From: CALXVA01 sp944392465
Lineage (GTDB): Bacteria; Bacillota; Clostridia; TANB77; CAG-508
Assembly: GCA_963931155.1 (NCBI GenBank)
Contig: OZ006978.1
Coordinates: 868,001 to 932,000, forward strand
Length of the DNA: 64,000 nucleotides
Direction: 5' to 3'
In this document: one piece after another, positions 13,560-23,259 of the stretch
Layout of the letters: every line of letters starts with the position of its first letter
How positions within the stretch are numbered: the stretch's first letter is position 1
The notes under the pieces: generated by a model
Seen by the model: the letters and a program-made list of their open reading frames with translations, nothing else
Told to the model about the DNA's origin: nothing
Databases searched by the model: none
Position numbers and translations under genes: made by a program

Positions 13560-14819
13560 CTATTCATTAACTCTTAGAATATTAGCTCCAAGTTTTCTGA
13601 ATTTTTCTTCAATTTGTTCATAACCTCTATCAATATGATTTATGTTATATAATTCTGTTGTTCCTTTTGCTATGATTCCAGCAATAAGAAGTGCGGCTCC
13701 AGCTCTTAAATCACTTGCGTAAACAGGAGCACCTAAAAGCTCTTTAACACCTTCAACAATTGCTGTTTTTCCTTGTGCAGTTATATGGGCTCCCATATTG
13801 TTTAACTCATTTGTATATTGAAATCTAGATTCCCAAATGCTTTCATTTATAATACTTGTCCCATCAGCTATTGACAATACAACTCCCATTTGTGGTTGCA
13901 TATCTGTAGGAAATCCTGGATATGGAAGAGTTTTAATATTTGCTTTATTAGGACGTTTGTTATTCCAAACTCTTATACTGTCACCTAAATCTTCGACATG
14001 TCCGCCAATTTCAACTATTTTTGCAGTAATACAATCTAAATGTTCTGGAATACAATTTTTTATTAGTATATCTCCCTTTGTTGCAATAGCTGCAGCCATA
14101 AATGTTCCAGCCTCTATTTGATCAGGAACTATTGAGTAGCATCCTTCATGTTTTAATTCTTTTACACCATTTATTTTAATAACATCAGTACCAGCACCAC
14201 GAATATCTGCCCCCATTGTATTTAAAAAATTTGCTACATCAACAATATGTGGCTCTTTTGCAGCATTATCTATAGTGGTTGTTCCCTCTGCTAAAACACT
14301 AGCAATCATAACATTAATAGTTGCACCAACAGAAACAACATCCATATAAATAGAAGTACCAGTTAATTTTTTTGCTTTAGCAGAAATTTTTCCTTGACCT
14401 ATATCTACTTTAGCACCAAGGGCTTCAAAACCTTTAATATGTTGGTCTATTGGTCTTGCACCCAAATTACAGCCACCTGGCAATCCGACTTCTATTTGAC
14501 CACATCTACCAAGCATTGCACCTATCATATAGTAAGATGCTCTAAATTTGCTTGTTTTATCTATAGGGGCTTCTCTTCCGTCTATTTCCCTGGTATCTAT
14601 TACGATTTCGTTTCTTGAATTCCAAGTTATTTTAGCCCCAAAATCTTGTAATATATCACAAGTTATTTTTACATCACTTATATTGGGCAAATTGCTAATA
14701 GTATATATACCATTTAATAATAGGGTTGCAGGTAATATTGCTACTGCTGCATTTTTTGCTCCACTTATTACTACTTCGCCTTTTAATCTTGTTCCGCCTG
14801 TTATAACTAATTTTTCCAA
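13560..14819 (-). CDS. murA: UDP-N-acetylglucosamine 1-carboxyvinyltransferase
   Basis: A 419-residue enzyme catalysing the first committed step of peptidoglycan synthesis, transfer of enolpyruvate from PEP to UDP-GlcNAc. The catalytic cysteine is C117 in GGCNLGARPID, the residue attacked by fosfomycin. The opening GGTRLKGEVVISGAKNAA and the RFQYTNELNNMGA segment are typical. It ends 11 nt before walJ, so it heads a murA-walJ-rlmH unit; a terminator separates it from spoIIR upstream. Many Firmicutes have two MurA copies; only one is seen here. Confidence 0.96.
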   Translation of the reverse strand: MEKLVITGGTRLKGEVVISGAKNAAVAILPATLLLNGIYTISNLPNISDVKITCDILQDFGAKITWNSRNEIVIDTREIDGREAPIDKTSKFRASYYMIGAMLGRCGQIEVGLPGGCNLGARPIDQHIKGFEALGAKVDIGQGKISAKAKKLTGTSIYMDVVSVGATINVMIASVLAEGTTTIDNAAKEPHIVDVANFLNTMGADIRGAGTDVIKINGVKELKHEGCYSIVPDQIEAGTFMAAAIATKGDILIKNCIPEHLDCITAKIVEIGGHVEDLGDSIRVWNNKRPNKANIKTLPYPGFPTDMQPQMGVVLSIADGTSIINESIWESRFQYTNELNNMGAHITAQGKTAIVEGVKELLGAPVYASDLRAGAALLIAGIIAKGTTELYNINHIDRGYEQIEEKFRKLGANILRVNE

Positions 14820-14846
14820 GTCAATTCCCCTCCATATATAACTACA

Positions 14847-14877
14847 TAAAAAGAAGAGTTTAATAAAATTAAACTCT
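14847..14877 (-). terminator. Terminator between spoIIR and murA
   Basis: Perfect inverted repeat AGAGTTTAAT / ATTAAACTCT, followed on the minus strand by TCTTTTT. It ends the spoIIR transcript about 110 nt past its stop codon. Confidence 0.8.
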
Positions 14878-14984
14878 ATCTAATATATATAACATACTTT
14901 TTAACAAAATACAATACTAGTAAAGAAACATAGTGAATATGCAATAAAAATAAGAGAAAATAAAAATATTATAGTTATTAGTGA

Positions 14985-15650
14985 TTATTTTGTATTTTTA
15001 GCATAATTAATATTTTTAAACCATTCAATTAAACCAAACTTGAATTTAACATCTTTTGATTCGGTATCGCTAATTAATCTATATTCTTCATCAGATAAAT
15101 TTTCATGCATTATTTGTTTTGATTCATCTGGAACAATACCAGAAGAAACATCTACGAAACATAAAGGAGGAAACATTACACACCACCAATTTTGACCTTC
15201 AGCTTTTCCTATTTCAACTTTTAAAGCATCATAATATCCAGCTGGTAAAGATATATCTCCGTAAGTTTTGGTAGGAAATTCAAAATTGCCAATACTTATT
15301 TTTACTGAATAATTATAACCATTCTTTTTTATAGTTTGCTGAGCTATATTATAAAAGTCATTTTTATGAGATTGGGCAAGTGAGATAATTTCTTCTTTAG
15401 AAGAGCAATTAACAGCCAAATTATTCATATATTCTAATAAAGAATCTCTAACCTTATATTTTAATTCTTGATCGCTTTTGCTATCACTATTAGCAATAAC
15501 ATGAAGTCTAAACACACTATCTGAAATATCACTAGATACTGCGTTAACATATGAAAGAGCAGAAATAAAAACAAAAAAAGAAAAAAGAATTAGTACAATT
15601 AAAAAGCGTTTAAGAAATGAAAAAATACCAAATTTAAATATATTTTTCAT
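14985..15650 (-). CDS. spoIIR: Stage II sporulation protein R
   Basis: A 221-residue secreted signalling protein made in the forespore that triggers SpoIIGA to process pro-sigma-E in the mother cell. It has an N-terminal hydrophobic signal (residues about 14-36), then the family core FRLHVIANSDS near residue 48, LPAGYYDALKVEIG near 135, and the strongly conserved NWWCVMFPPLCFVD near 155. The start at 15650 follows GGAGG; the frame extends upstream another 25 codons without support. It is monocistronic. Confidence 0.94.
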   Translation of the reverse strand: MKNIFKFGIFSFLKRFLIVLILFSFFVFISALSYVNAVSSDISDSVFRLHVIANSDSKSDQELKYKVRDSLLEYMNNLAVNCSSKEEIISLAQSHKNDFYNIAQQTIKKNGYNYSVKISIGNFEFPTKTYGDISLPAGYYDALKVEIGKAEGQNWWCVMFPPLCFVDVSSGIVPDESKQIMHENLSDEEYRLISDTESKDVKFKFGLIEWFKNINYAKNTK

Positions 15651-15767
15651 AGAAAACCTCCAATAGTAAATTTTACTTGTACTAAAATTATTTGCTATTT
15701 TAAAAATTTTATACATTTTTTCCAAGATTTAAAATAGAGCATGTCGAATAAGAGCATACGATTTAAG

Positions 15768-15803
15768 TTGACTTACGGAAATCCAAATGGTAGAATTTAC
15801 CAT
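15768..15803 (+). promoter_or_regulatory. Promoter with palindrome over the -10
   Basis: TTGACT at 15768, 17-nt spacer, TAGAAT at 15791. A perfect palindrome TGGTA-GAATT-TACCA (15788-15802) covers the -10 and start region, the position of a repressor operator. The sequence fits no named operator I recognise. Confidence 0.55.
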
Positions 15804-15828
15804 ATCGAAAATAAAGGAGGCTTTTAAT

Positions 15829-16377
15829 ATGGATATATTAAAAAATAATATAGAAAAATTGTGTAGCTTTTATGTAAGTGATTGGCATTTAGTTACAATG
15901 TTACTTCCATACATAAACAAACAAATAAACGAAAAAGCCAACATTATAACAGTATTAGAAAATAATATAGAAGAAAATGTAAAAACTTTAGTTTCAAAAT
16001 TAAATTTAAAAAACAGAGAAGAAATTTTAAATTTAAATTGGAAAGAAAATAAAATTTCAAAATATTCAGAAATAAAAGAAATTATGAAAAAACTAAAAAG
16101 AGAAAATATAGAAAATATAATATTTATTAATGGTAGCAAAAATTTTGTAGATATTGTAAACAAAAATATTAATAAATATTTAGAAAATATAGAAAAAAAA
16201 TTTAAAAAAAATAAAAACATAGAAGAAAGAATTAAAGACATGAAGATAAAAATAGTTGATTGTTATGAAGTAGGAGATTTTAACTTAAATATACAAGAAA
16301 TATTACAAAATCATGATAGAATACTAAATACTTCTGGAGAAAAAGAGATAAATGATGTATTTGAAGGATATGCTTAA
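15829..16377 (+). CDS. Unknown 182-residue protein
   Basis: I do not recognise this protein. It is soluble, with no signal peptide or membrane helix. The first part is helical (SDWHLVTMLLPYIN near residue 17). A middle segment IENIIFINGSKNFVDIVNKNI (about 89-109; first 20 residues clearest) looks like a Rossmann-type beta strand and loop, and the rest is strongly Lys/Glu/Asn-rich. The ATG at 15829 follows AAAGGAGG; the frame is open 42 nt further upstream but that part overlaps the promoter. It has its own promoter and possible operator, and stands alone between spoIIR (divergent) and galU. Confidence 0.7.
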   Translation: MDILKNNIEKLCSFYVSDWHLVTMLLPYINKQINEKANIITVLENNIEENVKTLVSKLNLKNREEILNLNWKENKISKYSEIKEIMKKLKRENIENIIFINGSKNFVDIVNKNINKYLENIEKKFKKNKNIEERIKDMKIKIVDCYEVGDFNLNIQEILQNHDRILNTSGEKEINDVFEGYA

Positions 16378-16407
16378 ACTTATACTTGATTTTTTATATA
16401 AAATAAT

Positions 16408-16438
16408 ATAGAATACAACTATTCTATGTTATTTTTAT
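16408..16438 (+). terminator. Weak terminator before galU
   Basis: Hairpin ATAGAATA / TATTCTAT with a 4-nt loop followed by GTTATTTTTATTT. The T run is interrupted, so termination may be partial. Confidence 0.45.
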
Positions 16439-16478
16439 TTATAGTAAAGATAAAATTAAATAAATTAGGAGGAAAAAG

Positions 16479-17348
16479 ATGGGTGTAAGAAAAGCAGTAA
16501 TACCAGTAGCAGGATTTGCAACAAGATTCTTGCCTGCATGCAAAAGTTTGCCAAAATGTATGCTTACAATTGTAGATAAGCCTATAATCCAATACTTAGT
16601 TGATGAAGCAGTAGCAGCAGGAATTGAAGAAATACTATTGGTAGTAGGAAGAAAAAAAGAAATAGTAGAAGACTATTTCTCAGAAGACAAAGAACTAGAA
16701 GACTTTTTAGTAGAAAGAGGAAAAGAAAGTTTCCTTCCACAAGTTACAAATTTATCAGGAAAGGCAAAAATTCATTTTAAAGTTGAAGAAGGTGGAGCAA
16801 AAGGACTTGGACATGCTATTTACATGGCAAAAGACTTTGTTGGAAATGAACCTTTCGCTATAATGTACGGAGATGTTATAATGCAAGGAAATAAGCCTTG
16901 CTTAAAAGAAATAATTGAGCAACATGAAAAATTAGGTTCTTCAGTAATTGGTGTGGAAAGAGTAGATTGGAAAGATGTTCCAAAATACGGAAATGTTTCT
17001 GGGGAAGCTATAACAGATAGATTATACAAAGTAGAAAAAATGCAAGAAAAACCAAAAGTAGAAGAAACAAAATCAAATTTAGCTATATCAGACAGACATG
17101 TTTTGATGCCAGATTTATTTGATTTCTTAGAGAAAACAGAACCTGGAAAAGGCGGAGAAATCCAAGTAACAGATGCATATAATAGTATGGTAAGTACAAA
17201 AGAAGGTGTATATGCATATCTTTATGAAGCAACAAGATTTGATTCAGGAGATAAACTAGGATTTGTAAAAGCATCAATAGATGAAACATTAAGAAGACCT
17301 GAATTAAGAGAAGATTTAATTAAATTTATTAAATCATTAGACATATAA
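16479..17348 (+). CDS. galU: UTP-glucose-1-phosphate uridylyltransferase (GalU type)
   Basis: A 289-residue nucleotidyltransferase that makes UDP-glucose from UTP and glucose-1-phosphate. The fold is clear: VIPVAGFATRFLPA at 7-20, KGLGHAIYMA near 109, MYGDVIM near 129 (metal Asp), and GGEIQVTDAYN near 228. Two places depart from the usual GalU consensus: GLGTR reads GFATR (12-16) and PKEML reads PKCML (25-29). It is followed by phosphoglucomutase, which makes its substrate, and the glycolipid synthase at 27.7 kb would use its product. Start follows AGGAGG. Confidence 0.88.
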   Translation: MGVRKAVIPVAGFATRFLPACKSLPKCMLTIVDKPIIQYLVDEAVAAGIEEILLVVGRKKEIVEDYFSEDKELEDFLVERGKESFLPQVTNLSGKAKIHFKVEEGGAKGLGHAIYMAKDFVGNEPFAIMYGDVIMQGNKPCLKEIIEQHEKLGSSVIGVERVDWKDVPKYGNVSGEAITDRLYKVEKMQEKPKVEETKSNLAISDRHVLMPDLFDFLEKTEPGKGGEIQVTDAYNSMVSTKEGVYAYLYEATRFDSGDKLGFVKASIDETLRRPELREDLIKFIKSLDI

Positions 17349-17352
17349 CTGA

Positions 17353-17403
17353 AAATATAGCGGGATATGCCATTATCTTCTAATGACTTATTCCGCTATA
17401 TTT
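17353..17403 (+). terminator. Long inverted repeat between galU and pgcA
   Basis: Arms AAATATAGCGGGA and TTCCGCTATATTT with a second small hairpin (CATTA/TAATG) inside. There is no T run after it, so it may be a processing or attenuation hairpin rather than a full terminator. Confidence 0.5.
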
Positions 17404-17435
17404 AGCTTAAAAAATTTAAGAAAGGATATAAAAAT

Positions 17436-19172
17436 ATGAAGGATTATGAAGTAAAATATAACGAATGGCTAAACAACCCTGTGTTTGATGAAGAAACAAA
17501 AAAAGAATTAGAATCAATAAAAGGAAATGAAGCAGAGATAGAAGATAGATTTTATAAAGATTTAGAATTTGGAACAGCAGGTTTAAGAGGAATTATTGGT
17601 GTTGGGACAAATAGAATGAATAAATATACAGTTACAAAAGCAACACAAGGTTTAGCAAATTACATAATAAAACAACATGGACAAGAAAGAGGTGTTGCAA
17701 TAGCTTATGATTGCAGAATAATGTCAAAGGAATTTAGTGATGAAGCAGCTCTTTGTTTAAACGCAAATGGAATTAAAACATATAGATTTGAAGATTTAAG
17801 ACCAACTCCGGAACTTTCCTATGCAGTAAGAGAACTTGGATGTATAGCTGGAATTGTAGTAACAGCTAGTCATAATCCACCTGAATATAATGGATATAAA
17901 GTTTACTGGGAAGATGGTGCACAAATTGTTGAACCAACTGACAAAGAAATAATAAATGAAGTAAATAATATTACGGATTTTTCAACAATAAAAACAATGG
18001 ATAAAGAAGAAGCAATAGCTAAAGATTTATATCATACAATAGGAAAAGAAATTGATGATAAATATATTGCAGAATTAAAGAAATTAGTTGTACATGGTGA
18101 TGTAATAAAAGAAATGCAAAAAGATATTAAAATAGTGTACACACCACTACATGGAACAGGAAATGTACCTGTACAAAGAATTTTAAAAGAAATAGGATTT
18201 GAAAATGTTTATGTTGTAAAAGAACAAGAAATGCCAGACGGACATTTTTCTACAGTAAATTATCCAAATCCAGAAGATCCAAAAGCATTTGATCTTGCTT
18301 TAAAGCTAGCTAAAGAAGTAGATGCAGATATAGTTTTAGCAAATGACCCAGATGCAGATAGATTAGGAGTATATGTTAAAGATACTAAGACAGGAGAATA
18401 TATTCAATTTAATGGAAACATGACAGGAAACTTGGTATGTGAATACATACTTTCTCAAAAGAAAGCTAAGAATGAATTACCTTCTAATGGTGCAGTTATA
18501 AAAACAATAGTATCATCAAATTTAACAGATGCTATAGCAAAAGAATATGGAGTAAAATTATTCTCAACTCTTACAGGGTTCAAAAATATTGCTAAAATCA
18601 TTAGAGGATTTGAAGAAGATAATTCATATGATTGTTTATTCTCATATGAAGAAAGTTATGGATGTATAATAGGTACTCATGCTAGAGATAAAGACGGAAT
18701 AGTTGCAGTAATGACAGTATGTGAAGCTGTAGCATATTATAAAAAACAAGGATTAACTTTATGGGACCAAATGAATAAAATATATGAAAAATATGGATAC
18801 TATAAAGAAAAACAAATGTCTATCACCTTAAAAGGCTCAGAAGGTGCAGTACAAATTAAAAAGATGATGGAAAATATGAGAAATAATCCTGCAAAGGAAA
18901 TAGCTGGATTAAAAGTTATTTCTTTTGGCGATTATGATAAACAAGAAATAGTAGATGAAAATGGAAACAAAACATCTACAGGACTTCCAAAATCAAATGT
19001 GTTATATTTTGATTTAGAGAAAAATGCATGGGTTTGTGTACGTCCATCAGGAACTGAACCAAAAATAAAATTCTATATGGGAGTTTGTGGAGATAGCATG
19101 GAAGATGCAGACAATGAACTTGAAAAGGTGGAAGAGGCTATTAAAGAAATGGCTGAAAATGCTCAGAAATAA
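17436..19172 (+). CDS. pgcA: Alpha-phosphoglucomutase / phosphomannomutase
   Basis: A 578-residue enzyme of the alpha-D-phosphohexomutase family interconverting glucose-6-phosphate and glucose-1-phosphate. The phosphoserine loop TASHNPPEYNGYK has Ser145, the metal loop NDPDADRLG is near residue 304, the sugar-specificity loop SYEESYG near 405 and the phosphate-binding RPSGTEPKIKFY near 532. Length matches PgcA. With galU it makes UDP-glucose for wall and membrane glycolipids. The AAAGGA site precedes the ATG, and a strong hairpin follows the stop. Confidence 0.94.
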   Translation: MKDYEVKYNEWLNNPVFDEETKKELESIKGNEAEIEDRFYKDLEFGTAGLRGIIGVGTNRMNKYTVTKATQGLANYIIKQHGQERGVAIAYDCRIMSKEFSDEAALCLNANGIKTYRFEDLRPTPELSYAVRELGCIAGIVVTASHNPPEYNGYKVYWEDGAQIVEPTDKEIINEVNNITDFSTIKTMDKEEAIAKDLYHTIGKEIDDKYIAELKKLVVHGDVIKEMQKDIKIVYTPLHGTGNVPVQRILKEIGFENVYVVKEQEMPDGHFSTVNYPNPEDPKAFDLALKLAKEVDADIVLANDPDADRLGVYVKDTKTGEYIQFNGNMTGNLVCEYILSQKKAKNELPSNGAVIKTIVSSNLTDAIAKEYGVKLFSTLTGFKNIAKIIRGFEEDNSYDCLFSYEESYGCIIGTHARDKDGIVAVMTVCEAVAYYKKQGLTLWDQMNKIYEKYGYYKEKQMSITLKGSEGAVQIKKMMENMRNNPAKEIAGLKVISFGDYDKQEIVDENGNKTSTGLPKSNVLYFDLEKNAWVCVRPSGTEPKIKFYMGVCGDSMEDADNELEKVEEAIKEMAENAQK

Positions 19173-19235
19173 ACAATACACAAAGATAAAATGTATAAGT
19201 AAAAAATAAAATAAAACTAATATAAAAGTATATTT

Positions 19236-19278
19236 AACGGTGTGGATAAAATTTTCTAATTTATCCACACCGTTTTAT
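19236..19278 (+). terminator. Hairpin after pgcA made of two DnaA-box-like words
   Basis: A perfect 15-bp stem, AACGGTGTGGATAAA and its complement, with a 9-nt loop. The arms each hold the word TGTGGATAA (TTATCCACA), identical to the consensus DnaA box. The T run is short (TTTTATG), so it is either a terminator or a paired binding site. Confidence 0.6.
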
Positions 19279-19349
19279 GTGTAATAATTTATATATTTAT
19301 AAAGTTGTTGTATTTTGTACTACTACCCAAAACAATAAAAAATAATTAA

Positions 19350-20066
19350 TTACTTTACATCTTTCCATCCATTAATATTAGCTCTCTTGATAGCACCAAT
19401 CAAATTAGCTCTAACATTAGGAATTTCAACAGTAAATTTATATAGTAAATCTTTCATAGCTTCTCTTTTAGATACTCCGTCCATAGGGCAGTTTTTGTTC
19501 ATTACAGTAACATTATTTCTTTTTATAAACTTTTTAATTTCTTTTTCAGATGCATATACTAAAGGTCTGATTAATGTTATTTGAGACCTATCCATATAGC
19601 TAATTGGGGCAAATGTGGATAAGTTACCAGCATATAACATGTTCAAAAAGAAAGTCTCTAGTACATCATCTTCATTATGACCTAAAGCTAATTTATTGCA
19701 ACCATGCTCTATAGCAGTTGAATTTAAAATACCTCTACGTAAATTTGCACATAAAGAACAAGGATTTTTTTCTTTTCTAATATCAAATACTATTTCTTTT
19801 ATATTGCTTTTGGCTTCTATAAATTCAACTCCAATATTTTTGCAGGTTTCTTCTAGAAAATGTGTATCAAAAAATTCAAAACCTGGGTTAACGCTTATAG
19901 CAACTAAGTCAAAGTGATGTGGATAAAATCTTTGAAGTGCTTTTAATCCCATAAGTAAAGTTATAGAATCTTTTCCACCAGATAATGCTACAGCAATTTT
20001 ATCTCCATCTTGAATCATATTATAATGTTCTATAGCTTTTCTTAAATATCCAAGTATTTTCTGCAT
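19350..20066 (-). CDS. TtcA-family tRNA thiolation ATPase
   Basis: A 238-residue PP-loop protein of the TtcA/TilS superfamily. The ATP-binding SGGKDS is at 29-34, the Fe-S cysteines CSLC at 103-106, LGHNEDD near 128, and NKNCPMDG with C193. E. coli TtcA adds sulfur to C32 of some tRNAs; Firmicutes members of this group may thiolate other positions, so the exact substrate is open. It is a single gene on the minus strand with its start at 20066, followed on the opposite side by the ABC exporter. Confidence 0.85.
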   Translation of the reverse strand: MQKILGYLRKAIEHYNMIQDGDKIAVALSGGKDSITLLMGLKALQRFYPHHFDLVAISVNPGFEFFDTHFLEETCKNIGVEFIEAKSNIKEIVFDIRKEKNPCSLCANLRRGILNSTAIEHGCNKLALGHNEDDVLETFFLNMLYAGNLSTFAPISYMDRSQITLIRPLVYASEKEIKKFIKRNNVTVMNKNCPMDGVSKREAMKDLLYKFTVEIPNVRANLIGAIKRANINGWKDVK

Positions 20067-20192
20067 AATTTACTCCTATAATAATTTTTTATAAAACATA
20101 TTATAACATTTATGTCAAGAAACAAAATAAGTTTATATAATTATATTATTGGAAACTAGTTAAAAAAACACATAAAAAATGATTTGATTTAA

Positions 20193-20222
20193 TTGTAAAA
20201 AATAATGTAAATGATATATAAT
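20193..20222 (+). promoter_or_regulatory. Probable promoter of the FtsX-type ABC exporter
   Basis: TTGTAA, 18 nt, TATAAT, 35 nt before the ATPase start codon. Confidence 0.5.
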
Positions 20223-20257
20223 ATTTGCAATAATTATTAATAAAAATAGAGGTTATT

Positions 20258-20920
20258 ATGGAAATTTTAAAAGTAGAGAATTTGACTAAAATATATGGCA
20301 AAGATGAAAATAAGGTTATAGCTGTGGATAACGTTTCTTTTTCAATTAATAAAGGTGATTTTATTGCAATAGTAGGAAGTTCAGGCAGTGGAAAGTCTAC
20401 ATTGTTACATTTAATTGGTGGAGTAGATAAACCTACAAGTGGAAAAGTTTATATAGAAGGAAAAGATATATATGCATTAGATAATGATGAATTAGCAATA
20501 TTTAGAAGAAGAAATATAGGAATAATCTATCAATTCTATAATTTGTTACCCATATTGAATGTTGTGGAAAATATAACACTTCCTTGTGAATTAGATGGGA
20601 AAAATGTGGATAAAACAAAATTGAATGAGTTGTTAAAAACACTTAGTTTAGAGAATAGAAAGTTATACTTGCCAAATGAACTTTCAGGAGGACAACAGCA
20701 AAGAGTGGCAATTGGAAGAGCATTAATAAATAATCCTGCAATTGTTTTGGCAGATGAACCAACTGGAAATTTAGATTCAAAATCTAGTGTGGATATCGTG
20801 AACTTGTTGAAGAATGCAAATAAAAAACATAATCAAACAATAATAATGATAACCCATAATTTAGATATAGCTAAAGAAGCGGATAGAATTATAAAAATAG
20901 AAGATGGAAAAATAGTCTAG
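20258..20920 (+). CDS. ABC transporter ATPase (MacB/LolD/FtsE type)
   Basis: A 220-residue ABC ATPase. Walker A GSSGSGKST is at 40-48, the Q-loop at QFYNLLP, the signature LSGGQQQR near 141 and Walker B VLADEPTGNLD near 165. The family pairs with FtsX-type permeases in mechanotransmission or antimicrobial-peptide export and sensing. The permease follows 14 nt later. No two-component system sits beside it, unlike the Bce-type peptide-resistance modules, so the substrate cannot be inferred. Confidence 0.93.
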   Translation: MEILKVENLTKIYGKDENKVIAVDNVSFSINKGDFIAIVGSSGSGKSTLLHLIGGVDKPTSGKVYIEGKDIYALDNDELAIFRRRNIGIIYQFYNLLPILNVVENITLPCELDGKNVDKTKLNELLKTLSLENRKLYLPNELSGGQQQRVAIGRALINNPAIVLADEPTGNLDSKSSVDIVNLLKNANKKHNQTIIMITHNLDIAKEADRIIKIEDGKIV

Positions 20921-20934
20921 GAGGTGTAAGAAAA

Positions 20935-23145
20935 TTGAATATACTTAATAGACTAGCTAAGAGAAATTTAAAATTAAATAAAAAAAGAACTATAGTAACA
21001 ATAATAGGAATAATACTTGCTACAGCACTAATTACAGGTGTTACAACTATAGTTACTAGTTTTCAAATATCAAGAGTAGAACATCAAAAGGAAATAGAAG
21101 GTGATTATCATTATGAGTTTGTAGGTGTACCAAAAGACGAAATAGAGAAAATAGCTAAGAATGAAAATGTGGATAAAATATTTGTGACTAGTGTGGATAA
21201 TTCTTATGAGGATAGTTCAGAAGATTACAACACTAAATATAATGTTTATATAAAATTCAAGGATTTGGATAAAAGATTAGATACTGTTGGAACGATACTA
21301 GATTTAAATATGGATAATTACAAAGCGTTGAATAATATTGTTAAAGCAGAAAATAAATTATTGGATGATAAAACAAAAAAATATGAGTTGAATATTAATA
21401 ATGCACTTATACAATTGGAAGGTGGAGGATATAGGGATTCAAGAGAAGAAATGGCGTATTATTTAGCATTTATAATTATTATTGTAATAGTTATAATTTC
21501 AGTTTATTGCATAAAAAACAGTTTTAATATATCAATGTCAGAAAAAATACGAGAAATTGGAATGTTAACATCAATTGGAGCTACGAAGAAACAAATAAAA
21601 AAAGAAATTCTTCATGAAGCATATTTAATTGGTTTGATTGCTATTCCAATTGGTTTAATACTGGGAACGTTAGGAATATACATAATCTTATCAATAATCC
21701 AAAAATCCTTAAGTGAAGAATTGTTTGGAATGAAATTTGTTTTTTCTTTAAATTTGCTTTCAATATTAATAGCAATAATATTTAGCATAGCTGTGATATA
21801 TTTTTCATCAATAGGAACGGCGATAAAAGCTTCAAAAGTAGAACCAATTGAAGAAATAAGAGAAAATAAAAATATCAAATTAAATAAAAAAAATATAAAA
21901 TCATCTAAATTTATTAAAAAGATATTTGGAATAAGCGGAGATATAGCATATAAGAATTTAAAAAGAAACAAAAGAAAATGCAGAACAACAATTGTTTCAA
22001 TAACTTTAAGCATTATAGCATTTATAACTGTGATGTCATTTGTAAACTATACAAATAAAATAAACGAAATACTTTATGGAGATATTTGCTACGACGTGCA
22101 AGTATATGGAGACTATAAAGAATTAATCAAAATTGCTAAAGATTCTGAAATTACAAACAACTCTTTATTGAGCATAAAAGATGCAAGCTTATTAAACTAT
22201 GATGGACATGTAACGGCAGAATCAAATTTAAAAGGAACAAATTATCCATCACCTGAGAACATAAGTATTGTATCTTTAGGAGAACAAGAGTATTCAAGGT
22301 ATATTCAAAGATTAGGTCTAAACTATGAAGACGTAAAAGATAAAGCAATATTATATGATTATAAGTTAAGAACAATAGAAGAAGGACAAAAAGATAGATA
22401 TCTTTTATATAGAGTATACAATTTTAAAGAAGGGGATTACATAACATATAGCATAAATTCCGATAATGAAGATATTAAAAGTTATGAAATTGAAATTGCA
22501 AAAATAGCAAATCAAAAGCCAATGTATTTAGTAAATAGTAATACATCGTATTTAATAGTTAGTGATGAATATTGGAATAATGTTGAAGAATCTGTTTTTG
22601 GAGTAGAATCTGTGCTATCTATAGTAACGGATAATGCAGAAGAAACGATGAGATATATACAAAACAAGTTTGGTGGAATTTATGATGGTATTGTTAATAT
22701 TGACAAAGCGGAAAAAGAAAGAAAAGCACAAATAATAACTATTATTGTATTCTTGAGCTTATTTATAGTTATAACCACTTTAATAGGTGTAACTAACATT
22801 TTTAATATTGTTACAACAAGTATGGAATTAAGAAAGCCAGAATTTGCAAACTTAAAAAGTATAGGAATGACTAAAAAAGAGTTTAATAGGATGATTAGGC
22901 TTGAGACAATATTTTATTGTGCAAAATCATTAATTATAGGGATACCAATAGGACTAATTTTGTCATATATATTATATAAAGCGTTTGAAATAAATTTTGC
23001 AGGTTTAGAATTTATATGGCCTATTTCAGCAATTTTAATTTCAATATTTGCAGTTTTAATAATAATTGGAGCAATAATGAAATATTCAATCACAAGAATA
23101 AATAAACAAAATATTATAGAAACATTAAGAAAAGAATGTATATAA
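20935..23145 (+). CDS. FtsX-type ABC permease with two FtsX domains
   Basis: A 736-residue membrane protein, partner of the preceding ATPase. The N-terminal helix (about residues 18-40) is followed by a short extracellular loop, three helices of the first FtsX domain (about 175-300, with EKIREIGMLTSIGATKKQI), a further helix near 350, a long extracellular domain (about 380-590), and the second FtsX domain at the end (SMELRKPEFANLKSIGMTKKEF). This resembles the long permeases of peptide-resistance exporters. It begins with TTG after a strong AGGAGGTG. A terminator follows. Confidence 0.9.
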   Translation: MNILNRLAKRNLKLNKKRTIVTIIGIILATALITGVTTIVTSFQISRVEHQKEIEGDYHYEFVGVPKDEIEKIAKNENVDKIFVTSVDNSYEDSSEDYNTKYNVYIKFKDLDKRLDTVGTILDLNMDNYKALNNIVKAENKLLDDKTKKYELNINNALIQLEGGGYRDSREEMAYYLAFIIIIVIVIISVYCIKNSFNISMSEKIREIGMLTSIGATKKQIKKEILHEAYLIGLIAIPIGLILGTLGIYIILSIIQKSLSEELFGMKFVFSLNLLSILIAIIFSIAVIYFSSIGTAIKASKVEPIEEIRENKNIKLNKKNIKSSKFIKKIFGISGDIAYKNLKRNKRKCRTTIVSITLSIIAFITVMSFVNYTNKINEILYGDICYDVQVYGDYKELIKIAKDSEITNNSLLSIKDASLLNYDGHVTAESNLKGTNYPSPENISIVSLGEQEYSRYIQRLGLNYEDVKDKAILYDYKLRTIEEGQKDRYLLYRVYNFKEGDYITYSINSDNEDIKSYEIEIAKIANQKPMYLVNSNTSYLIVSDEYWNNVEESVFGVESVLSIVTDNAEETMRYIQNKFGGIYDGIVNIDKAEKERKAQIITIIVFLSLFIVITTLIGVTNIFNIVTTSMELRKPEFANLKSIGMTKKEFNRMIRLETIFYCAKSLIIGIPIGLILSYILYKAFEINFAGLEFIWPISAILISIFAVLIIIGAIMKYSITRINKQNIIETLRKECI

Positions 23146-23160
23146 AAATTATAATAAAGT

Positions 23161-23195
23161 AAAGTATGTTAAAAAATAAACATACTTTATTTTTT
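23161..23195 (+). terminator. Terminator of the ABC exporter unit
   Basis: AAAGTATGTT / AACATACTTT with an 8-nt loop, followed by ATTTTTT. Confidence 0.85.
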
Positions 23196-23259
23196 AGTAA
23201 TACAAAAAAAGTAAAACCATTATCGTGTAACAATATATCAAGTAACAATCTAAGAGGGC

